64,000 nucleotides of DNA, taken from the NCBI RefSeq assembly GCF_016862935.1, contig NZ_BONX01000053.1, forward strand, positions 87,770-151,769, read 5' to 3'. The position numbers and the translations under genes are program-made. The DNA comes from Plantactinospora mayteni (GTDB taxonomy: Bacteria > Actinomycetota > Actinomycetes > Mycobacteriales > Micromonosporaceae). Below, piece by piece: positions 8,495 through 16,599 of the stretch; the first letter of the stretch is position 1; every line of letters begins with the position of its first letter. The notes beneath the pieces were generated by a model. The model ran no database searches, was not told where the DNA came from, and was given only the letters and a program-made list of their open reading frames with translations.

Positions 8495-10477
8495 TCAGGC
8501 CCCGTCCCGCTCCGGGGCGGCCCCCACCACCAGGGTGGCGTTGCCGGACTGCCGGGGGCAGGCCGACCGGTGCCCCGGGGCCAGCGCCAGCAGTGTCGGC
8601 TGCTCCTGGGCGCACTCCGGGACGGCGATCGGGCAGCGGGGGGCGAACGCGCAGCCGTCGGCGTCGTCCGGGCCGGTGCCGGAGCGTCCGGGCATGGTGC
8701 GGAACCGGGTACCGGGCGCCGTGCCGGGACGTGGTACGGCGTCGAGCAGGCCACGGGTGTACGGGTGAACCGGGTTCTCGACCATGGTGGTGAGCGGTCC
8801 GGCTTCGACGATTCGGCCGGCGTACATGACGGCCACGGTGTCCGCCAGCCGGGTGACGACCGCGAGGTCGTGGCTGACGACGATCATGGCCATGCCCAGT
8901 TCGTCGCGGAGCCGGGCCAGCAGGTCGAGCAGTTGTGCCTGCACGGTGACGTCGAGGGCGGAGGTCGGTTCGTCGGCGACGAGCAGCTCCGGCTCGCCGG
9001 CGAGGGCGATGGCGAGCTGCGCACGTTGCCGCATCCCGCCGGAGAGCTGGTGCGGGAACTCACGGGCGATCCCGACCGGGTCGGGTAGGCCGACCAGGCG
9101 CAGTAGCTCCTCGGTGACCCGGCGGGTGGTGGCGCGTCGGCCGCCGCGCCCGGTGTTGCGGACGGCCTCGTCGACGTGTGCGCCGATGGTGCGTAACGGG
9201 TTGAGCGCGGCGAGGCTGTCCTGGAAGACCACGCCCACGTGCCGGCCGTTGATCTGGCGTCGTTGCGGTGGCGTGAGTCCGACGAGTTGGCGGCGGTGGG
9301 TCCCGGCTTCCAGGGTCGCCGACCCGATGACGAGCGCGGTGGGGTCGAGCAGGCCGAAGGGTGCCAGCACCGAGGTGGTCTTGCCGCTGCCGGTCTCGCC
9401 GACAACGGCCAGGATGTGCCCGCGCGGCACCTCGTAGCAGACGTCGGCGACGACCCGACGGCGTCCGTCGCGGTGCGGGTAGCTGACCGAGAGATCGCGT
9501 ACCCGCAGCAGGGTGCCGTCGCCGCCGGACGTGGCCGAGGTGGCGGACGTGGCCGAGGTGGCGGTCGGACGTACCGTTGTCGGCGGCCGGGCGGGCGAGC
9601 GCCGGGGCGCCGGAGCGCGAAGACCCGCCGGGAGTACCCACCGCAGGATCGAGGGGCGCTCGTCGCCGGTGGCCAGGCGCTCTCCGAGCAGGTTGCTCGC
9701 GAAGACGACGGCGGTGATCGCGATGCCGGGCGGGTAGGCCAGCCACCAGGCGGAGGCCAGGTGGGGCCGGCCCTCGATGAGCAGTTGCCCCCACTCGGGA
9801 TCCGGTGGCGGGATGCCGAGGCCGAGGAAGCTCAGCGTGGCGACGCCGAGCACGATGGCGCCGACGTCGGTGCTGGCGTAGACCAGGCATGGTGCGAGGG
9901 CCGGTGGAAGCAGGTGCCGACCGATGATCCGACCCGGCCCGGCCCCGAGCAGCCGCAGGGCGTCCAGGTGCGGACTGCCGCGCAGGCCGGCGACCCGGGC
10001 GCGGGCGATGCGGGCGTACGGGGCCCAGGCCCAGAGCGACACCGCGATGACGAGGTTCTCGATGCCGGGTCCCCGGACGCCGATGACGGCCAGTGCCACG
10101 AGCATCCCGGGCAGGGAGACGGCCATGTCGATGACCCGGGAGATGACCCGGTCGACCGGCCCGCCGAGGTAGCCGGCGATGGTGCCGGTGACGACGCCGA
10201 CGGTCAGCGAGATCGCCAGGACCGCTGCGGTGACCGCCAGGGAGATGCGTGCCCCGTGCAGGAGCCGGCTGAGTTGGTCGCGGCCGAGCTGGTCGGTGCC
10301 GAGCAGGTGCTCCGCCGACGGTGGCAGCAGGCTGGCCGCCAGGTCGTTGGCCGTCGGATCGGCCGGGGCGAGCACCGGGGCCAGCAACCCCACGATCGCG
10401 AACCCGAGCAGGGGCAGCGCGACCAGCGTGCTGCGCAGGCGTGCCGGGATGCCCCGACGGCGGTGCCCGGCGTTCAT
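8495..10477 (-). CDS. Fused ABC peptide permease (DppC) and ATPase (DppD)
   Basis: 660 residues from ATG 10477, which overlaps the DppB stop by 4 bp (ATGA). Residues 1 to about 290 are a DppC-type permease with the LLGTDQLGRDQLSRLLHGAR motif and the EAA-like loop LRLLGAGPGRIIGRHLLPPA. A low-complexity linker with repeated TSA units follows, encoded by an 18-bp DNA repeat near 9526-9566. From about 325 comes an ATPase: Walker A GETGSGKTT, LSGGMRQRAQLAIAL, LLVADEPTSALDVT, then HPYTRGLLDAVPRP and a Cys-containing tail (CAFAPRCPIAVPEC). This joins one permease and one ATPase of the importer in a single chain. Confidence 0.92.
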   Translation of the reverse strand: MNAGHRRRGIPARLRSTLVALPLLGFAIVGLLAPVLAPADPTANDLAASLLPPSAEHLLGTDQLGRDQLSRLLHGARISLAVTAAVLAISLTVGVVTGTIAGYLGGPVDRVISRVIDMAVSLPGMLVALAVIGVRGPGIENLVIAVSLWAWAPYARIARARVAGLRGSPHLDALRLLGAGPGRIIGRHLLPPALAPCLVYASTDVGAIVLGVATLSFLGLGIPPPDPEWGQLLIEGRPHLASAWWLAYPPGIAITAVVFASNLLGERLATGDERPSILRWVLPAGLRAPAPRRSPARPPTTVRPTATSATSATSATSGGDGTLLRVRDLSVSYPHRDGRRRVVADVCYEVPRGHILAVVGETGSGKTTSVLAPFGLLDPTALVIGSATLEAGTHRRQLVGLTPPQRRQINGRHVGVVFQDSLAALNPLRTIGAHVDEAVRNTGRGGRRATTRRVTEELLRLVGLPDPVGIAREFPHQLSGGMRQRAQLAIALAGEPELLVADEPTSALDVTVQAQLLDLLARLRDELGMAMIVVSHDLAVVTRLADTVAVMYAGRIVEAGPLTTMVENPVHPYTRGLLDAVPRPGTAPGTRFRTMPGRSGTGPDDADGCAFAPRCPIAVPECAQEQPTLLALAPGHRSACPRQSGNATLVVGAAPERDGA

Positions 10478-11529
10478 GTCGGTCCCGTCCGAGGGTGTGC
10501 CGTGGTCTCGCCGGTACCACGGCGGCCCGGTCGGTCCCAACGTGGCCGAGGCAGGCGCCGCCGGGTACCGGAGTCGCGGCGGGATCGGGGGTCGACGAGC
10601 ACCTGCGCGACGTCGGCGAGGCGGTTGGCCAGGATGAACCCGCCGCCCAGGACGAGCGCGCTGGCCTGCAACGCTGGGATGTCCCTGGCCGCGGCCGCCT
10701 TCACGAAGTAGGCGCCGAGGCCGGGCCAGCCGAAGATCTGCTCCACGACCACGGTGCCCACCAGCAGCATGCCGACGGTGAATCCGGCGACGGACAGGAT
10801 CGGCCCGGCGGCGTTGGGCAGGCCGTCGCGGAGCACGATCGACGCCGGTCGGCTGCCCCGGGCCAGGGCGGCGAGCACGTACGGCCGGTCGAGAGCCTCG
10901 CGCAGCGTCACGGCCACCACCCGGCTGAGCGCGCCGGCGGCCGGCAGCCCGAGCACCGCCAGCGGCATCACCCAGGTCGCCGGCCCCGCCATTCCCGAGG
11001 TCGGTACCATACCCAGGCGCAGGGCCAGTACCAGCACCAGCAGGTAACTCAGCCAGAACGCCGGTACCGAGGTGGCCAAGAGCGCCCCGGTACGCAGGAC
11101 TCCGCGCAGCAGGCCGCGCTCGAACACCGCCCCGGCGACGCCGACGAGTACCCCGAGCACGAGGGCCAGCACGGCGGCGCCGGCCACCAGTCCCAGCGTC
11201 ACGCCGATCCGATCCGCGATCTCCGGTCCGATCGGGGTGTTCGTCCGGAGCGACAGTCCGAAGTCGCCGGTGACCGCGTCGGCGAGCCAGCGCAGGTACC
11301 GCAGTGGGGCGGGGGCGTCCAGGCCGAGTTCGGCGCGGACGGCCTCGACCTGCTCGGGGGTGGCGGGACGGCCGGCCCGGGTCGCCGCCAGCATCGCCGC
11401 CGGGTCACCCCGGGCGAGCAGGACGAGCGCGAAGGTGCCGGCGGAGAGCGCGAGGAGTACGCCGAGGGTGTCGACGACCCACCGTGCGACCCGGCCTCCG
11501 GCGGAACGCAGCCGCTCTGGCGCCCTCAC
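10474..11529 (-). CDS. ABC peptide transporter permease (DppB type)
   Basis: 351 residues from GTG 11529; the GTGA overlaps the stop of the binding-protein gene. Six hydrophobic helices, the DppB N-terminal pattern RGDPAAMLAATRAGRPATPEQ and the coupling loop around TLREALDRPYVLAALARGS. A longer open frame exists upstream but only antisense to the binding-protein gene. It pairs with the permease half of the fusion encoded next. The Arg/Pro/Thr-rich C-terminal tail after about residue 320 is unusual and may be a loosely conserved extension. Confidence 0.92.
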   Translation of the reverse strand: MRAPERLRSAGGRVARWVVDTLGVLLALSAGTFALVLLARGDPAAMLAATRAGRPATPEQVEAVRAELGLDAPAPLRYLRWLADAVTGDFGLSLRTNTPIGPEIADRIGVTLGLVAGAAVLALVLGVLVGVAGAVFERGLLRGVLRTGALLATSVPAFWLSYLLVLVLALRLGMVPTSGMAGPATWVMPLAVLGLPAAGALSRVVAVTLREALDRPYVLAALARGSRPASIVLRDGLPNAAGPILSVAGFTVGMLLVGTVVVEQIFGWPGLGAYFVKAAAARDIPALQASALVLGGGFILANRLADVAQVLVDPRSRRDSGTRRRLPRPRWDRPGRRGTGETTAHPRTGPT

Positions 11530-13082
11530 CCGACGGTGACCCCGGTCAGTTCGAGGTCGACGTCGCTGGGTGGGACCGCGAAGCCGTTCACCTCGTCGCG
11601 GACGGCCCACACGCGTGGCCGGTAGACCAACGGCAGGAATCCGGCGTCGGCGGCCACGGCGTCGTAGAGGTCCTGGTAGGCCGCTGCCCTGCCGACGGGT
11701 TCCCGGGCGAACACCGCCTTGTCGACCAGGCCCTCGATCGCCGGGGTCGCCCACAGTGGCGCCCGCGCCTCGCTGGTGAACAGGGACACGATCGAGCTGG
11801 ACGGGTCGTACGGCGCCCCGAGGGTCTCGAAGAACGTGATGTCGTACCTGCCCTCGGCCCGTTCGTCGTAGTAGGCGGCGGCGTCGACCGGGACGATCTC
11901 GACGCCGACACCCACCTCCTTGAGGGCTGCGGCGATCGCTGCGGCCATGGTGCGCGGATCGAGCTGTCCCTCGGCCGGGGTGGCGGGCACGAGCAGCCGC
12001 AGCGAGAGCCGCTTTCCGTCCTTGACCCGGGTGTCGCCGTCCCGGACGTACCCGGCCGCGTCCAGCACGCTGCCGGCGGCGGCCTGGTCGAAGCCGACCG
12101 GCAGGTCGGTGCCGGAGTCCGGCACACCCGGCGGGAACACCCGCCGGGCCGGCTCGGCAAAGTCCAGGAACAGCGCCTTCGCCAGCGAGGCGGTGTCGAT
12201 CGCCTTGATGACGGCCTCCCGGACGGCCCGGTCGCCGGCCGGGCCGTCCGGATTGAACCCGAGCATGATCGAGACGTCCGGGGCGCCGGTGAGCAGCTTG
12301 ACGTCGCCGCGCCCGCCGAGGGACTTCGCCTCGACCGGAGTGACCGGGGAGAGGTACGCGCCGCCGACCAGGTCGATCTCGCCGTTGCCGAGCGCGTCGG
12401 CGCGTGCCTGCGAGTCCGGGATGACCTTGAATTCGAGGCGTTCCAGACGTGGTTTCGGTCCCCAGTAGTCGGCGTTGCGCTCCAGCATCGCACCGGTGGC
12501 GGTGCTGGAGACGAGCTTCCACGCTCCGGTACCCACGGGGTTCTGGAACGTCCCGTCCGGAGCCGCCGACCTCGGGCTGAGCAGCCGGACGGGACGGACG
12601 ATCGACAGCTCCTGCAACAGCGGCTCGTACGGCTCGGACAGGGTGAGCCGGACGGTGTCCGGTTCCGGGGCCTCGACGGCGGAGATGACCTGCGACGCCC
12701 GGAAGAACGAGAAGCGCTTGTTGCCCACCCAGCGGTCGAAGTTCCACTTGACCGCGGCGGCGTCGACCGGTGTCCCGTCGGTGAAGCGTACGCCGTCGCG
12801 CAGGTCGAAGGTCACCTGCTTGCCACCGTCGGCGACGGTCCACGACTGCGCCAGACCCGGCTCCAGCCGCCCGTCCTCGCCGTAGCTGACCAGCGGTTCG
12901 TAGATGGCGTCGAGCAGCAGGAAGTTGCCGGTGAAGGCGTGTGGGTCCAGCGCACCCGACTCCGTGCTCAGCCCGATGCGTAGCAGGGTGGACGAGCCAG
13001 CGCCGCCGGAGTCGGCGCTACAGGCACCGGCGAGCGCGACCGAGATGGCGACGGCTGCAACGAGTGGACGTGATCGCGGCAC
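11526..13082 (-). CDS. Peptide ABC transporter substrate-binding lipoprotein (family 5)
   Basis: 518 residues from GTG 13082 with GGAGAG three bases upstream. A lipoprotein signal ends in the lipobox LAGAC. The mature protein has the SBP family 5 pattern (LRIGLSTESGALDPHAF, then LAQSWTVADGGKQVTFDLRD and GVRFTDGTPVDAAAVKWNFD). Family 5 proteins bind oligopeptides, nickel or siderophores; the whole operon (binding protein, DppB, DppC-DppD, DppF) is of the peptide class, but the true ligand is unknown. First gene of the operon. Confidence 0.92.
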   Translation of the reverse strand: MPRSRPLVAAVAISVALAGACSADSGGAGSSTLLRIGLSTESGALDPHAFTGNFLLLDAIYEPLVSYGEDGRLEPGLAQSWTVADGGKQVTFDLRDGVRFTDGTPVDAAAVKWNFDRWVGNKRFSFFRASQVISAVEAPEPDTVRLTLSEPYEPLLQELSIVRPVRLLSPRSAAPDGTFQNPVGTGAWKLVSSTATGAMLERNADYWGPKPRLERLEFKVIPDSQARADALGNGEIDLVGGAYLSPVTPVEAKSLGGRGDVKLLTGAPDVSIMLGFNPDGPAGDRAVREAVIKAIDTASLAKALFLDFAEPARRVFPPGVPDSGTDLPVGFDQAAAGSVLDAAGYVRDGDTRVKDGKRLSLRLLVPATPAEGQLDPRTMAAAIAAALKEVGVGVEIVPVDAAAYYDERAEGRYDITFFETLGAPYDPSSSIVSLFTSEARAPLWATPAIEGLVDKAVFAREPVGRAAAYQDLYDAVAADAGFLPLVYRPRVWAVRDEVNGFAVPPSDVDLELTGVTVG

Positions 13083-13390
13083 GGACTCTCCAGGCTGGGG
13101 GTGGTGGGTGCGGGCACGGCGGACAGCCGGGGACGTTCCCCGCTCAGTAGTCGGCCGCACCGCGCGGCTGGTTCCCGACCGCTACCGGCAACCGGGAACC
13201 GCTACCGGCAACCGGGAACCGGTACCGGCAACCGGCAACCGGCAACCGCGAGCTTCGGGCCTGGCGTGACCCGTCGGGTGGCACCGCAGGACCGTCGGCT
13301 CGGCCGAGCGGCGGAACCAACTCCGGCCAGGTGACGACTACTGCAAGGACGCCGGCTCCCGTGCCGGCTACGAGCCTGATCGGAGAGGTC
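13083..13390. other. Divergent promoter gap
   Basis: 308 bp between the family 5 binding-protein start and the PepSY protein start. Besides the tandem repeat at 13181-13247 it holds no gene that I can support; both flanking promoters must lie here. Confidence 0.5.
13181..13247. repeat. Short tandem repeat, 20-bp unit decaying to 7-bp units
   Basis: The 20-bp unit GCTACCGGCAACCGGGAACC occurs at 13181-13200 and 13201-13220. A variant at 13221-13240 becomes copies of GGCAACC continuing to 13247. It lies in the divergent gap between the transporter operon and the PepSY gene, about 100 bp from the former. Confidence 0.85.
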
Positions 13391-14878
13391 ATGTCCGTCA
13401 CCTCTGCCACCGGCGCCGATAGGGCCGGGCCCGCGTCGAGCCCCGAGGGGGCAGCCACGGCTCCGGGTACGCCCCGGCGCCGGGCGTACGGGTGGGGGCC
13501 GCTGCTGCTGCGGCTGCACTTCTACGCCGGGGTGCTGGTGGCACCCTTCCTGGTCGTGGCGGCGCTGACCGGGTTGGCGTACACGGTCACCCCGCAGTTG
13601 GACGCGCTGGTGTACGGCACCGAGTTGCGGGCCGAGCCGGCCGGTCGGTCGGCGCGACCGGTGTCGGAGCAGGTGGCCGCCGCCCGGGCCGCGCATCCGG
13701 ACGGGACACTGTCGTACGTCGCGCTGGGCGGGGACGGGGCGACCACGCAGGTGGTGTTCACCGCACCGGAGCTGGGGGAGAAGCAGCACAGCGTGTACGT
13801 CGACCCGTACACCGGGCAGGTGACGGGCCAGTTGACCACCTGGTTCGGGTACACGCCGTTGCGGACCTGGTTCGACGACCTGCACCGGAACCTTCAGTTG
13901 GGGGTGCTGGGGCGGCACTATTCGGAGTTGGCGGCGAGCTGGCTGTGGATCGTCGCGTTGGGCGGGCTGGCGCTGTGGTGGCGCCGGCACCGGGGCGGCC
14001 GGGGCAGGGCAGGTCGGCTGCTGCTGCCGGACCTGGCCGCCCGCAGGGGAGTGCGGCGGACCCGGGGCTGGCACGCCAGTACCGGCGTGTGGTTGATGGT
14101 CGGTCTGCTGTTCCTGTCCGCGACCGGGTTGACCTGGTCGCGGTATGCGGGGGCGAACTTCGGCGCGGGACTGGACGCGCTCGCTGCCGGTACCCCGGAA
14201 CTGCCCACGTCCCTGAGCAGTGCGGCCGGCCCGGACAGCGGCGGCGGGCACCACGGCGGTGGCCCGGCCGGCGCGCCGGCGGTCGACCCGGCCGCGATCG
14301 ACCAGGTGCTCCGGGTCGCCCGGGCGGACGGGCTGACCGGTCCGGTCGAGGTCGGCCTGCCGGCGGACGCCTCGTCGGCGTGGACGGTGACCCAGGTGGA
14401 CGACGCCTGGCCGGTCCAGAAGGACCGGGCTGCGGTCGACCCCGCCGCCGGTACGGTGGTCGCGCGCAGCGACTTCGCAGACTGGCCGCTGCTGGCGAAG
14501 CTGAGCAGCCTGGGCATCAGCGCGCACATGGGCACGCTCTTCGGCCTGGCCAACCAGATCCTGCTCGCCGCGCTCGCCCTCGGCCTGCTCTGCGTGATCT
14601 TCTGGGGTTACCGGATGTGGTGGCAGCGCCGGCCCACCCGGGCAGACCGCCGGGCCTTCGTCGGCGCACCCCCGGTGGCTCGGGGAGCCTGGTGGAACCT
14701 GCCCACCTGGGCGATCGTCGTCGGCCTGCCGGCGGTCTTCCTGCTGTGCTGGGCGCTGCCACTGTTCGGCGCATCGTTGGTCGGCTTCCTCGCCGTGGAC
14801 CTGGCGGTCGCGGCGATGCGCCGACGACGGCGGACGGACGGCGTGGTGCCGACCTCACCGGCGCCCGCCGGTAGCTGA
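13391..14878 (+). CDS. PepSY-associated transmembrane protein (iron-regulated-membrane-protein type)
   Basis: 495 residues from ATG 13391, with GGAGAGG two bases upstream. The order is typical of PepSY_TM proteins: first helix LRLHFYAGVLVAPFLVVAALTG, an outside PepSY segment (EKQHSVYVDPYTGQVTG), the histidine-rich LRTWFDDLHRNLQLG, helices near 170-190 and 230-250, a second PepSY segment (AWPVQKDRAAVDPAAGTVVA), and C-terminal helices. Related proteins include putative siderophore-iron reductases and metal-related membrane proteins. A His/Gly loop (SGGGHHGGG) could bind metal, which fits the copper genes downstream. Confidence 0.88.
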   Translation: MSVTSATGADRAGPASSPEGAATAPGTPRRRAYGWGPLLLRLHFYAGVLVAPFLVVAALTGLAYTVTPQLDALVYGTELRAEPAGRSARPVSEQVAAARAAHPDGTLSYVALGGDGATTQVVFTAPELGEKQHSVYVDPYTGQVTGQLTTWFGYTPLRTWFDDLHRNLQLGVLGRHYSELAASWLWIVALGGLALWWRRHRGGRGRAGRLLLPDLAARRGVRRTRGWHASTGVWLMVGLLFLSATGLTWSRYAGANFGAGLDALAAGTPELPTSLSSAAGPDSGGGHHGGGPAGAPAVDPAAIDQVLRVARADGLTGPVEVGLPADASSAWTVTQVDDAWPVQKDRAAVDPAAGTVVARSDFADWPLLAKLSSLGISAHMGTLFGLANQILLAALALGLLCVIFWGYRMWWQRRPTRADRRAFVGAPPVARGAWWNLPTWAIVVGLPAVFLLCWALPLFGASLVGFLAVDLAVAAMRRRRRTDGVVPTSPAPAGS

Positions 14879-15011
14879 ATCCGGCGGGAACTCCGGAGCA
14901 GCCGGCAACGACCATCTTTTCGTCAGCCTTCGTCTCCACGTCACCCCCGCTCGTCGCCGACGTCGCCGTCCGGGGCGAGCAGGTTCTGGAGTACGGGCGG
15001 AGCGGCACGTC

Positions 15012-15059
15012 CGGTACCGCTGACCGCTGTTCGAGCGGTACCGCTGACCGGTGTTCGAG
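15012..15059. repeat. 24-bp direct tandem repeat upstream of the DJ-1/PfpI gene
   Basis: Two adjacent 24-bp copies (15012-15035, 15036-15059) beginning CGGTACCGCTGACC and differing at one base. The second copy ends 11 bp before the ATG at 15071 and touches its ribosome site, so the duplication lies in the leader of the gene. Confidence 0.85.
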
Positions 15060-15070
15060 AGGAGTCTTCG

Positions 15071-15853
15071 ATGGCAGAGTTGGACCAGGGTCGGCGGGCG
15101 ATCCTGCGGGCCGCCGTGGCCGGCGGTGCGGGGGTGGGGCTCGGTGCCGCCCTGGCCGCGCCCGCCACGGCCGGAGACCGGGACGACGGGTCCCGCCCGG
15201 AGCGGCGACTGCGGATCGCGATCCTGCTCTACGACGGGTTCACCGCGTTGGACGTCGTCGGACCGTACGAGGTGCTGTGCCGGGTGCCGAACGCCTCGGT
15301 GGTGACGGTTGCCAAGCGGACCGGTCCGGTACGCACCGACACGCAGGTGCTCGCGCTGACCGCCGACCGGTCGCTGCGGCAGGTACCGGAGGTCGACGTA
15401 CTGGTGGTGCCCGGTGCCGGTGACCGGGGCGTCCTCGCGGCCATGGCGGACGCCGAGACGATGGACTGGATCCGCCGGATCCACCGGCGTACCACCTGGA
15501 CGACCTCGGTGTGCACCGGCGCGCTGCTGCTCGGTGCCGCCGGTCTGCTCCGGGGCCTGCCCGCCACCACGTACTGGGCGTCGCGGGGTTATCTGGAGTC
15601 GCAGTTCGGTGCCGTCGTCGTGCCGGAACGGGTGGTGCAGACCGGCAAGATCATTACCGCGGCCGGGGTGTCCGCCGGGATCGACATGGCCCTGCGGCTC
15701 GCCGCCCGGCTGGCCGACGAGCGGGTCGCCCAGGCGCTGCAACTCGCCGTCGAGTACGACCCACAGCCGCCCTACGACACCGGCAACCCGGAGCAGGCCG
15801 GGCCGGAACTCCAGCAGTTGGCGCTGAAACTGCTCGCCGACGCGGCCCGATAG
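15071..15853 (+). CDS. Exported DJ-1/PfpI-family protein (isonitrile-hydratase-like)
   Basis: 260 residues; GAGAGGAG precedes the ATG. The N-terminus has a twin-arginine stretch (QGRRAILRAAVAGGAGVGLG) ending in AAPATA, suggesting Tat export. The class I glutamine-amidotransferase-like domain starts at about 45 (RIAILLYDGFTALDVVGPYEVL). The nucleophile Cys lies in SVCTGALLLGAAGLL, and the ITAAGVSAGIDMALRL helix is typical of the cyclohexyl-isocyanide hydratase/GATase1_DJ-1 group. The enzymatic role in the envelope is unknown. It sits between the PepSY gene and the copper operon. Confidence 0.88.
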   Translation: MAELDQGRRAILRAAVAGGAGVGLGAALAAPATAGDRDDGSRPERRLRIAILLYDGFTALDVVGPYEVLCRVPNASVVTVAKRTGPVRTDTQVLALTADRSLRQVPEVDVLVVPGAGDRGVLAAMADAETMDWIRRIHRRTTWTTSVCTGALLLGAAGLLRGLPATTYWASRGYLESQFGAVVVPERVVQTGKIITAAGVSAGIDMALRLAARLADERVAQALQLAVEYDPQPPYDTGNPEQAGPELQQLALKLLADAAR

Positions 15854-15892
15854 GGCTGGCCCTGGGGCTGCCCGACGAACTCCGGCCGAGGC

Positions 15893-16486
15893 TTACCGAG
15901 CCGCCACTCGGCGACGTCGGCGTACCAGCACGAGCACGGCCGCGACGAGCGTGGCACCGACCACGGCGGCGCCGGCCCACCACGGCCCCGCCCCGGCAGC
16001 GCTGTCGCCGCTCGCCACACCAGCGGTGGGCGGCGCCGGCGCAGCGCCGGAGGTCGACGGCGGGTTCGGGCCGGCGGAGACCGGCGCCGGCTCAAGCGCC
16101 GGCGGCAGCGCGACGGTGAACCGGAACTGCCCCTCGATGGGGTGCCCGTCGGCGGAGACCACCCGGTAGGCGACCCGGTAGTTCCCGGACCGCACCGGCT
16201 GGACCGGCAGGTGGACCCGCTTGTCCACCGCCCGTGGCTGGCCCGCACCGTGCCGCGTCCCGTCCGGGGCGGTGAGCACGACGGTGCTGAAGTTGCCCCG
16301 GATCAGCTCGTTGAAGCTGAGCGTGATCTCGTCGAGCGGGGTCGTCACGGTCGAGTCCGCCCGGGGATCGCTGCCCAGCAGTTGGGCGTGCGCCGACGCC
16401 GGGCGGGCGGCCAGTAGTCCGCCCACCCCGGCGGCGGTGACACCGAGTAGGGCCAGCGTCGCCAGCCTCAGTCCGATGTGTCGCAC
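15893..16486 (-). CDS. CopC-domain copper-binding exported protein
   Basis: 197 residues from GTG 16486, with AGGAAGGA upstream. The signal peptide ends ASA, so the mature chain begins HAQLLGSDPRADST. That N-terminal His is the family's Cu(II) ligand, and SADGHPIEGQFRF supplies the second conserved His. A Pro/Ala/Ser linker and one C-terminal helix (GAAVVGATLVAAVLVLV) with an Arg-rich tail anchor it to the membrane. It is the last gene of the operon PCu(A)C, DyP, CopC; the DyP stop lies 113 bp upstream across a duplicated segment. Confidence 0.92.
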   Translation of the reverse strand: MRHIGLRLATLALLGVTAAGVGGLLAARPASAHAQLLGSDPRADSTVTTPLDEITLSFNELIRGNFSTVVLTAPDGTRHGAGQPRAVDKRVHLPVQPVRSGNYRVAYRVVSADGHPIEGQFRFTVALPPALEPAPVSAGPNPPSTSGAAPAPPTAGVASGDSAAGAGPWWAGAAVVGATLVAAVLVLVRRRRRVAAR

Positions 16487-16597
16487 CGGCCGTCCTTCCT
16501 GGTTCTTCCTCGGCACCGTGCCCGCTCGTGCCGCCGGTCGCGCCGGGCAAGGTCGTCGCACCGGTCGTCCTTCCTGGTTCTTCCTCGGCACCGTGCC
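16482..16597. repeat. 41-bp duplication (75-bp period) covering the CopC ribosome site
   Basis: Positions 16482-16522 recur at 16557-16597 with one mismatch. Each copy contains CCGTCCTTCCTGGTTCTTCC, which in the minus direction carries the AGGAAGGA ribosome site and a GTG. The upstream copy therefore offers a second ribosome-binding site next to a GTG, and translation from it would stay in the CopC frame through a 75-bp unit. Confidence 0.85.
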
Positions 16598-16599
16598 GG

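Noticed and set aside
11530..12843. Fusion of DppB with a large Arg/Gly-rich N-terminus
   Set aside because: The extension is only the shadow frame of the binding-protein gene; the GTGA overlap fixes the real start.
13181..13247. CRISPR-like array
   Set aside because: The units are directly adjacent with no unique spacers; a simple tandem repeat.
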